A stretch of DNA of 64,000 nt, taken from positions 1 through 64,000 of the forward strand of contig JAWUZG010000977.1 in NCBI GenBank assembly GCA_036785705.1, written 5' to 3'. Source of the stretch: Acanthornis magna (taxonomy: Eukaryota > Chordata > Aves > Passeriformes > Acanthizidae). The notes under the pieces were generated by a model, which searched no databases, had not been told where the DNA came from, and saw only the letters and a list, made by a program, of their open reading frames with translations. The stretch's first letter is position 1. The number at the start of each line of letters is the position of its first letter. Positions 57,546 through 64,000 of the stretch are shown in pieces. The translations under genes were made by a program, and so were the position numbers.

Positions 57546-60500
57546 GTTTTGTTTTTTGGGGGGGGTTTATTTGGTTGTTTTTGTTTTAGGTTTTTTTTTT
57601 TGGTTGTTCTTTTTGTTTTGGTTTTTTTTGTTTTTTGCTTTTTTTGTTTGCTGTTTTTTGGGGTGTTTTTGTTTTTTTTTTAATTTTCAGGGTTTTTTGT
57701 TTTGTTTTGTTTTTTTTTTAATTCAGTTTATTTTAAGTTAATTTTTTCTTTTCCGGTTGAGGATGACTGGAGGGAGGTGCAATATCCAGGGATTTTCTGC
57801 TGGTGGTTTGAAATAATTCCCCTGGGAATGTTAGGACAGAGATTGGAATCTGTCATTCAAAATTTAAATTTTCGGTTTGTTTTTTTTAAAGGGCAAAAGG
57901 AAAAAGAAAAAAAAAATATAGGAAAACGTGGAATAAAATCAGGATTGTTTGGGTTGGAAGATCAGCTCATTCCAAGCTCCGTGGGCAGGGAATTTTCCTC
58001 TATCCCATGGTCCATAAAATCATCAATATGGGAATTTTTAGTCCAGGGAAATGCAGATCTTGGAAGCAAATACTGCAAAATATTAAATTAGCACTGAAAA
58101 AGAAAATTGTGAATTCTACCTGGAAAAATAAACCAACCCCAGAGCCAGAGTGTTACAACTCCAGCATGATTTACATCCCAGAAATCCCAAATAATCCAAA
58201 TCCTGAAGGGAATTCCTTGGTGCAGAGTCCATGAGCTGTTGGGAATGAACAGCTCTGATCCTGCAGGCAGGAGATTCATTCCATGGAATCCTGTGGAAAT
58301 GGATTTTGGTGTTGTCAGCACTTCAGCCTTGTCCAAGTCTGCCATAAAATCCTGGAATTAAGGTTTGGAAAGAATTCCGAGATCGAATCCAACCTTTGAT
58401 CCCAAATGAACCACCTGGGCTTGTCCTTTTCCAGAGGTGTCTGTGTGGGATGAACGGAACCTTTCCCGACGCCTTGGGATCGCTGACCTCATCCCGAATG
58501 TCCCTCCCTAACTCACCCTGCATATCCTTGGAATTTTTTTCCAGGTATTTCGTCACCTTTGCCAACTTCGTTGTCGTCCATGGCTTCGAGCAGGCCACCA
58601 AGAGCAAGAGGTCAGTGGGGCGGGAAATCCTTGGGAATCTCAGGAATCCTTCGGGTTCAACACCAAACTGGAGTGAGCAGCTCTGAGAATCCCAGAATTT
58701 GATTGGAAATGACCTCAAAAATCCTCTCATTCCACACTGGGACACCTCCCACTGCCCCAGGGTGCTCCAAGCCCCATCCCTGTGACCTTGGACACTTCCA
58801 GGATGAATTTTCTCTCTTCCACCCTCTCCATCTCTTCCCAGCCATACCCAGCTCCTTCTGGAGTTTTAAACTTGGAATTTGGGGTTCCAGGGAAAGGATC
58901 CTGACAGAGGATGGGAATCTAGCAGGGAATTCCCGCTTGTCCCAGAGTTTTATGGAAACGGCAAATGGAAACTTTATAATGAGCAGATTCCCAACCGCTT
59001 TATTCCCTGATTTTTCCGTGACTTTCTCCACCCTCTCTGGGATGAAGTCACAGAGAAAACTTGGAAAACAGAGGCGTGGGAATTCCCAGGATAATTAACG
59101 AACCTTTCTCATCATTCCCTGTTTTCCAGCGAGGCCTGGAAGCACCACAAGACGGTGCTGAAACAATTCCTGACGGATTTCACCTCCGAGAGCTCCCTGG
59201 CCCTGGCCCTGTACACTGTCCTCCACAAATCCATCCGGGATCACATCCAGGAATACCTCCTGCTCCTCTCCAGGCTCCACCAGGCTCTCCAGGAGGTGGG
59301 AAGCTCCCTGGGTTTGAAATAATTCCTCCGGGAATATTAGGATGGAGGTTGGAATTCATTGTTCAAATCGAAATTTTAAATTTTAAAGCGCAAAAGGAAC
59401 AAGAAAAAAAAAAGGATAAATGATAGGAAATTATGGAATAAAATTAGGATCGTTTGGGTTGGAAGGGACCTCCGAGATCAGCTCATTCCAAGCCCTGGGG
59501 AATTTTCCTCTGTCCCAGAGTCCATAAAATCTGTCTCTTGTCGATTGTTTGTCGATTGGCTTTGCGGATGTGCCGGGGGAGAAATATTCCCTAAAATCCA
59601 ACCTGGACCTCCCTCGGCCCGGGCTGGAAGCTTTGCTCGAGCCTTTCCCTGTTTTCCCAGGGATCTGAGAAGGATGTGGTGGGCACTGCCATCCAGGAAT
59701 ACGAGAAGCTGGAATCTTTCATCAGCCAGGTCCTGGATGAAGCCTGCTTCACCAAGGCCCTGTGGAAATCCTTGGGATACAAATTCACGGTGAGTCCTGC
59801 CTGGGAAAAGGGAGCCCTTCGGGAAGGTTTTCCACATATCTACGAGGGGGTTTGATATGGACCGGGAATTTGATACGGATCGGGAATTTGATGTGGATCA
59901 AGGATTTGAGGCTGGAAGTCAACAGAGCAGAAGAGTTGGAGAAATTCCCAACTCTCCCAACTCTCAGAAGAGTTGGAGAAATTCCCAACTCTCCCAGCTC
60001 TCAGAAGAGTTGGAGAAATTCCCAACTCTCCCAGCTCTCAGAAGAGTTGGAGAAATTCCCAACTCTCCCAACTCTCAGAAGAGTTGGAGCAACTCCCAGG
60101 GAGTTTTAAACGCTGAGTTTGTGTCCAGCGGTGTTGCTGTCACTTGAACCCCGAGTCGGATGATCCCTGCAGGAGTTCTTGCCCAGAATTCCGTGTTTTC
60201 TCCCGGATCCCGGCTTTCCCTGACGCTCCATCCCGTGCAGGACATGCTGTGCGTCCCCGAGAGGAGGCTGCTGGAGGACAGCAGGAACCTGCCCATCGCC
60301 ACCGGCTCCAACCGCTCCGAGCGCATCCTGCTCTTCGACGACGTCCTGGTGCTGATCCAGGTCAGTGGGGGCTGATTGGATGGATAATCGGCACTGAAAT
60401 TCCAATGAGATGGCAGGAATGATGGGAATTTCCAAAGGGGTGGCGGTAAAAATCTGGTTCTTTTGATGGTGGAAATGTGGCAGAGTTTGGCTGTTGGGAA

Positions 60501-63500
60501 AAGTTGGGAGAGCTGTGTCCCAGATCCATCCGCCTCTGGTTTTCATTGGAAAATAAAGGAAAACCTGGGAGGGAGCAGAGGAGCACCCACATAGCGTTTT
60601 CCCAGTAAGTGTGGATTATCCAACCACCACAGGCGCCTCTGGAATAATCCAAGCCCTTTTCCCCAGGGAATTTTGGCCCTTAGGGGTCTGCTGGTCAGTG
60701 ATGTGATTCCACAAGCTCCCGTGCATTGGGATAAATGGGATTTTCCATGGTTGCAGATGTTGGAGGTGGTTTCGGGGCTGCTTTGGGTATTTTGGGATGT
60801 GGGAAGTGTCCCTGGCCATGGGGAATGGGATGGAGATTCCCTGGGCAATGTGGAATTCTGATCCTGCTGGGAGCAAGTGCCCCCAGGCTCCCTTGGAGCT
60901 CTGGGAAGAGCAGCCTGTGCCATGGGGATGGTTTGTCTGCCCAGTTTGGGATGCCAGGGTTGGGATGAGTTGGATCATGGCCTCACTCCGGTGGTTGGGA
61001 TGGGAGCACGGGATCAGCAGATCCCATGGAAATATCTCCACGTTTGATCCCTGATTCCCATCTGTGCCTCACCCGCTGCTGCTGAGATTTACTGAGGTTT
61101 GGGAATTAGAACTGGATTGGGATTGAGCTGGTTGGCTTTGGTTGGGAATCCTGATGTCCCTTCCTTGTCTGTTCTCCCAAATCTGGGAGCTGCAGCAGTG
61201 GGGAATTCCTTGGAAAGCTCCATCTTCCCAGGCAGCAGCTTTGGATGTCAGACAGGGAAGGGAGAGGGAAAATTGAAAAAAAAAAACCCCAAACTTTATC
61301 TATTTTTTTCAACCATTTTAGTTCATTGCTAAAGTTAAATTTGGGATTTGTGGGATATTTTTGGTGGTGCCACCTGGACGTCAGATCCTAAACAGATCCC
61401 AGAAAGATGTGGATTGATAGGGAACTTGAGGATGATCCATTCCCATGGGACACCTCCCACTGTCCCAGGTGCTCCAAGCCCTGTCCAGCCTGGCCTGGGA
61501 CACTGCCAGGGATCCAGGGGCAGCCACAGCTGCTCTGGGAATATTGTCTGGGATGATTTGGGAATGTTGCCGTGTGATTGGGAAGAAACTCTTGCAGAGA
61601 TCAGGATGATCTGGGAAGGTTTTCCTGCAGGTTGTAGCCATGGAATTATGGAAAAGCTTTATGAACATGAAAATAAGAACTTTCCTCCTTTTCCTGTGTT
61701 TTTCCCACCTCCAAGGTCTCTCATCCTAATGTGGGATGGACGTGTGGACCAAAAAAGAGGGAATTTGCGGCCCAGCAGTTCCATTCCATGGATTGGCAGA
61801 GCAAAGGGTGACGTTGCCATCAATAACAGGACCATCTTTTCCCTCTTTTTCCCAGGGAAACAGCTTCCAGAGTTTTGATCTGAAGCTGGTGTGGGTGGAT
61901 GAAAACTGCGGAGAGAAATCAGCTCTGGGATCGTGAGTGAGAAATTCCCGCTGGGAGTTAAAAAAAGAAAAAGGAATAAAGAATGTTCAGGTTCTGGGGA
62001 CGGGGGAGAAAATGATTCAAATCTTTATCCCACCTCCTTCCCAAGCAGTGGATTGGCTCTGGGATGTGGCAAGGGAGGCACCTCTCACATGGGGTCACAG
62101 CAGCTTGGGATTTCCCGACAGATGGAAATCCTGGGATCCCTGAGGTTGGAAAATCCCTCTGGGATCATCGAATCCACACTGTGCCCAATCCCCACCTTGT
62201 CCCCAGCCCAGAGCACTCAGTGCCACCTCCAGAATTCCTCAGACACCTCCAGGGATGGGCACTCCAAACCTCCCTGGGCAATTCCAAGGCCTGGCAGCCT
62301 TTTCCATGGAGAAATTCCTCCTCATGTCCAACCCGACCTTCCCCTGGCACAGCTTGAGGCTGTTCCCTCTCGTCCTGTTGGTTTCCAATTAACACTAAAA
62401 TCATTTAATCCAGATCTGGAGAACTCGAGACCTCTCCAGAAAAACTCTCCTGGAAAAGCACCAGGAGCTCCTGGAGGGGAATGGGAAGAGCAGGAATTTG
62501 CTGTTGGATTGGGGAATGTGTTTTCCACGCTGCTTTTTGCCTCCCAGGTACAACCTGCGTGTCACAACCCCGGAGGAAACGTTCGTCCTCTCTGCCAAGG
62601 AACCCCAGATGAAGGTCAGGGATTTTGGGATTTTGGCATCTACTTATTGTTTAAAGCAGAATAATAATCCAGCTGGGTTTGGGTTGGGACTTTTTGGCTC
62701 CTTCTCCAAGATAATCCTGGATCAGATGGCCAGAGGTGGCTCAGAGTTGATGGCTGGTGGGAACCCATTGGTTTCTTGTGCTTTTCCTCCAGTGTCTCTT
62801 TCTCACAATCAACTTGAACAGTTTGATTTTAATTTTTTTAATTATTCTTAATTTTTTTTTTTCATGTCCAAGTGGACATTTCTCCCTCACAGCTGTGTCA
62901 TGCCCTGGTACAGTGTCCAAATTCCAGGATAACCCTTGTGGATGCTGGAGATGGACTTTGATGGAAACCCATTGGTTCCTTCCTGCTCTTCCTTGTATTT
63001 CTTTTTCACAATCAAGCTCAACATATTCTAGTTTGGTTTTTTTTAATATCCAGGTGGAAATTTCCCACTTTTTTTAACACCCAGCTGGAAATTCCTCCCT
63101 CACAGCTGTGTTGTGCCTTGGTGCAGTATCCAAATTCCAGGATAACCCCTGCTGATGCTGGAGATGGACTTTGGTGGGAACCCATCAGTTCCTTCCTGCT
63201 CTTCCTTGTGTTTCTTTTTCACAATCAACCTCAACATATTTTAATTTTTTTTTAATATCCAAATGGAAAATTCTCCCTTTTTTAGCACCCCGGTGGAAAT
63301 TCCTCCCTCACAGTTATGCTATGCCTTGGTGCAGTATCCAACTTCCAGGATAACCCCTGTGGATGCTGGAGTCGGGCTTTGGTGGCAACCCATCGGTTCC
63401 TTCCTGCTCTTCCTCGTGTTTCTTTTTCACAATCAACCTCAACGTATTTGAAATTTTTTTCAGCACCCTGGTGGAAATTCCTCCCTCACATTTATGCAGT

Positions 63501-63848
63501 TTCCAGTTTCCCAGGATAACCCCCGTGGATTCTGGAGCTGGGCTTTGGTGGGAACCCATCAGTTCCTTCCTGCTGTCCCCGGATCCGCGTCTCCTGGCGC
63601 TGTTTCCCGGGATCTGTGCTGATTCCCGCCTTTTCCCGTTCCCGTTCCCAGGCCGTGTGGCAGTGGAAGCTGAAGCAGGCGGTGCGCCAGGCGCTGAACG
63701 GCAAGAGGGATTTCCCGCTGTGGGGCCGTGGCGGCGAAGGCGCTGAGCCCCCGTCCTGCCGCTTCTTCAGCTACGCCTTCCGCCTGGACGGGCGCCTCAG
63801 GGGGGCCACCTACGAGGGCGAGTGGCACCACGGGAAGCCCCACGGCAA
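53470..63848 (+). CDS. ALS2CL: ALS2CL, ALS2 C-terminal-like protein, 5' part (nine coding exons, continues past window)
   Basis: ALS2CL is an endosomal relative of alsin that binds Rab5 and ALS2 through MORN repeats and a C-terminal VPS9 domain. Nine exons join in phase: 53470-53575, 55251-55443, 58545-58610, 59130-59295, 59661-59789, 60241-60360, 61856-61932, 62548-62614 and 63652-63848. They total 1121 nt, or 373 codons plus 2 nt. Residues 1-220 are the helical DH-like region (MSVAETT, then IDALILKPLL, ALWNLTEEN and others). Residues about 221-325 are the PH-like region (DMLCVPERRLLEDS, ERILLFDDVLVLIQ, FDLKLVWVDE, AVWQWKLKQAV). Residues 361-373 begin the first MORN motif (YEGEWHHGKPHGK). 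The remaining MORN repeats and the VPS9 domain must lie to the right. Every intron has GT/AG ends. The gene is divergent from TMIE, as in mammals. Confidence 0.94.
53576..54814. other. ALS2CL intron 1, left part, nothing recognised
   Basis: Generic intronic sequence with no recognised element. Confidence 0.4.
54815..55040. repeat. AT-rich TATATTATAAAT palindromic tract
   Basis: About 220 bp of TATA, ATTATAAATTATA and ATATATAGGATATATA words. Many are self-complementary. Confidence 0.9.
55127..55256 (+). repeat. Perfect 65-bp tandem duplication across ALS2CL exon 2 acceptor
   Basis: Copies 55127-55191 and 55192-55256 are identical (GCGATTTCTTGGGAATCGCG to CTCCCAAGAGCCCA). Each contains the whole polypyrimidine tract, the CTCCCAAG acceptor and the first 6 exon bases. 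Confidence 0.95.
55251..55443 (+). CDS. ALS2CL: ALS2CL coding exon 2
   Basis: The exon is 193 nt, entering in phase 1 and leaving in phase 2. It encodes EPSDQKGKENFKLFVLLNDR through GDLFLSLYI. The acceptor CTCCCAAG lies inside a perfect 65-bp tandem duplication, so an identical acceptor exists 65 nt upstream. Only the downstream copy keeps the frame. The donor is CCA/GTGAGT. Confidence 0.92.
55444..56284. other. ALS2CL intron 2, left part, nothing recognised
   Basis: Generic intronic sequence. No exon was recognised. Confidence 0.4.
56285..56990. repeat. Minisatellite of about 22 bp in ALS2CL intron 2
   Basis: About 30 units of ATGTGGGATTTGCTGGGGGA, varying in the length of the G and A runs. 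Larger blocks (AAGCTGCAAATTTGCTGGGG) appear twice. Open frames on both strands are repeat translations. Confidence 0.95.
57060..57150 (-). mobile_element. CR1 3' tail fragment
   Basis: GGAATCCTGGAATGGTTGAG, then GTTGGAAGGACCTTCAATCC and CCATGGGCAGGGACAGCTTC. It continues into repeat A copy 2. Confidence 0.7.
57170..57480 (-). repeat. Dispersed repeat A, copy 2 (inverted)
   Basis: The reverse complement matches 19795-20115 along nearly its full length. Shared blocks include AATATTCCTTTGGTGTGGAC, GGGAATGGCCATTT and GGAGCAGCCTCAGA. A CR1-like ACCATTCCAGGATTC tail precedes it on the minus strand. Confidence 0.8.
57505..57730. repeat. Poly-T and T/G-rich low-complexity tract
   Basis: Begins with about 28 consecutive T, then TTTTGTTTTGTTTTTTGGGG-type sequence. 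Similar in composition to 50213-51095. Confidence 0.9.
57806..58020 (+). repeat. Dispersed repeat B, copy 1
   Basis: GGTTTGAAATAATTCCCCTG to TCCATAAAATC. Contains GGGCAAAAGGAAAAAGAAAA, GTTTGGGTTGGAAGATCAGC and TTCCAAGCTCC. Matches 59315-59530 in direct orientation. Confidence 0.8.
58545..58610 (+). CDS. ALS2CL: ALS2CL coding exon 3
   Basis: The exon is 66 nt, with phase 2 at both ends, between acceptor TTTTTTTCCAG and donor GTCAGT. It encodes QYFVTFANFVVVHGFEQATK and then SK, matching the IEYIESYTSCMVVQ-type helix of the mammalian protein in position. Confidence 0.93.
58685..58830 (-). mobile_element. CR1 3' end in ALS2CL intron 3
   Basis: GAATCCCAGAATTTGATTGG, GGGACACCTCCCACTGCCCC, CCTTGGACACTTCCAGGATG, in reverse CR1 order. 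Confidence 0.75.
59130..59295 (+). CDS. ALS2CL: ALS2CL coding exon 4
   Basis: The exon is 166 nt, entering in phase 2 and leaving in phase 0, with acceptor TTTTCCAG and donor GTGGGA. It encodes SEAWKHHKTVLKQFLTDF through LLLLSRLHQALQE, a helical segment of the DH-like region. Confidence 0.94.
59315..59530 (+). repeat. Dispersed repeat B, copy 2
   Basis: GGTTTGAAATAATTCCTCCG to TCCATAAAATC, with GCGCAAAAGGAACAAGAAAA and GTTTGGGTTGGAAGGGACCT. Direct-orientation relative of 57806-58020. CR1-like words follow to about 59640 (CCCTAAAATCCAACCTGGAC). Confidence 0.8.
59661..59789 (+). CDS. ALS2CL: ALS2CL coding exon 5
   Basis: The exon is 129 nt in phase 0, with acceptor GTTTTCCCAG and donor GTGAGT. 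It encodes GSEKDVVGTAIQEYEKLESF through TKALWKSLGYKFT, corresponding to the LQSFMKQELD and ALWHTL region of the mammalian protein. Confidence 0.93.
59929..60085. repeat. 37-bp hairpin-forming tandem repeat, four to five copies
   Basis: Units AGAAGAGTTGGAGAAATTCC plus CAACTCTCCCAACTCTC. Each boundary forms CCAACTCT-CAGA-AGAGTTGG, an 8-bp stem with a 4-nt loop. Confidence 0.95.
60241..60360 (+). CDS. ALS2CL: ALS2CL coding exon 6 (start of PH-like region)
   Basis: The exon is 120 nt in phase 0, with acceptor CCCGTGCAG and donor GTCAGT. It encodes DMLCVPERRLLEDSRNLPIA, then TGSNRSERILLFDDVLVLIQ. The ERILLFDDVLVL strand pattern is typical of PH domains following DH regions. The exon is notably GC-rich. 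Confidence 0.96.
60361..61419. other. ALS2CL intron 6, left part, nothing recognised
   Basis: Generic intronic sequence. No exon or tandem repeat was recognised. Confidence 0.45.
61420..61545 (-). mobile_element. CR1 3' fragment in ALS2CL intron 6
   Basis: GGGACACCTCCCACTGTCCC, AAGCCCTGTCCAGCCTGGCC, CAGGGGCAGCCACAGCTGCT, in reverse orientation. Confidence 0.85.
61856..61932 (+). CDS. ALS2CL: ALS2CL coding exon 7 (PH-like region)
   Basis: The exon is 77 nt, entering in phase 0 and leaving in phase 2, with acceptor TTTTTCCCAG and donor TC/GTGAGT. It encodes GNSFQSFDLKLVWVDENCGE and KSALG. The FDLKLVWVD motif is shared with mammalian ALS2CL. The stretch after it is a few residues longer than in human. 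Confidence 0.94.
62125..62400 (-). mobile_element. CR1 fragment in ALS2CL intron 7
   Basis: CCTGAGGTTGGAAAATCCCT, ACACCTCCAGGGATGGGCAC, CCTCCCTGGGCAATTCCAAG, then CAGCTTGAGGCTGTTCCCTC, in reverse CR1 order. It is closer to the 38975 copy than to the others. Confidence 0.8.
62548..62614 (+). CDS. ALS2CL: ALS2CL coding exon 8 (PH-like region)
   Basis: The exon is 67 nt, entering in phase 2 and leaving in phase 0, with acceptor GCCTCCCAG and donor GTCAGG. It encodes (S)YNLRVTTPEETFVLSAKEPQ and MK, equivalent to the LLTPEEEFSFCAKD strand pair of the mammalian protein. Confidence 0.93.
62745..63575. repeat. Tandem repeat of about 190-215 bp, four to five copies, in ALS2CL intron 8
   Basis: Each unit has GGTGGGAACCCATCAGTTCC, then TTTCTTTTTCACAATCAACC, a T-rich stretch, GGTGGAAATTCCTCCCTCAC, and CCAGGATAACCCC with GTGGATGCTGGAG. 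The array ends about 75 nt before exon 9. Confidence 0.9.
63652..63848 (+). CDS. ALS2CL: ALS2CL coding exon 9 (end of PH-like region, first MORN motif)
   Basis: The exon is 197 nt, starting in phase 0 and leaving in phase 2, with acceptor CGTTCCCAG and donor GTAAGG. It opens AVWQWKLKQAVRQALNGKRD, the C-terminal helix of the PH fold, and closes with the MORN motif YEGEWHHGKPHGK. It is the last coding exon in the window. The sequence after 63848 to 64000 is intron. Confidence 0.95.
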
Positions 63849-64000
63849 GTAAGGAACCTTCCGGGCCCCTTTTCCGAGCGGGAATAAGGATGGGAGTGCC
63901 GCCCTGGTGTTCCCGTGAAGGGTGGGAAAGATTTCAACCCAACCAGCACAGGGAATCACCGAGGTCTGCTCGGGTTTTGGGCACCTCCAGGGTGGGGAGA

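Noticed and set aside
59929..60085. CRISPR-like regular repeats
   Set aside because: The units are contiguous with no unique spacers, and the setting is a vertebrate intron.

Overview
This window looks like avian nuclear DNA, most likely from a songbird. It has no operons or bacterial gene packing. It carries many CR1 retrotransposon 3' ends, LTRs of avian endogenous-retrovirus type and a dense mass of minisatellites. It also holds spliced exons of two vertebrate genes. The bird assignment rests on the CR1 copies and their preserved tails; the songbird assignment is an inference.

Two genes are supported exon by exon and lie head to head. On the minus strand is TMIE (transmembrane inner ear protein), complete, with four coding exons at 33803-33705, 31351-31234, 23067-22918 and 18827-18433. 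All junctions have GT/AG ends and matching phase, and the joined product is 253 aa. On the plus strand is the 5' part of ALS2CL (ALS2 C-terminal-like, a Rab5-type regulator). Nine coding exons run from the ATG at 53470 to 63848, giving 373 codons, and the gene continues past the right edge. ALS2CL and TMIE are also divergent neighbours in mammals (human 3p21.31), so order and orientation support both calls.

Layout: 1-18.2 kb is the flank downstream of TMIE. It holds CR1 copies, one interrupted by an ERVL-like solo LTR and one by an unclassified 548-bp insertion, plus an ERV LTR with TATA box and AATAAA, and several minisatellites. TMIE occupies 18.2-33.8 kb. Its 3'-terminal exon carries a long Lys/Glu/Gly tail, and introns 1 and 2 each hold a minisatellite that runs right up to the next 3' splice site. 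The intergenic interval, 33.8-53.4 kb, holds 370-bp, 102-bp, 52-bp and other tandem arrays, a roughly 880-nt G/T-only-like tract, CR1 copies, and one unidentified coding-like stretch on the minus strand near 38.4-38.9 kb. From 53.4 to 64 kb is ALS2CL, with a 65-bp duplication that doubles the 3' splice site of its second coding exon.

The most distinctive theme is the contact between satellite-like DNA and splicing. A 683-nt stretch before TMIE exon 2 lacks any AG on the transcribed sense strand. A roughly 1.47-kb array before TMIE exon 3 repeats the real acceptor motif dozens of times. ALS2CL has a perfectly duplicated acceptor whose upstream copy would shift the frame. Three composite dispersed repeats (called A, B and C here) each occur twice in the window. 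Most long open frames here are translations of tandem repeats and were rejected as genes.
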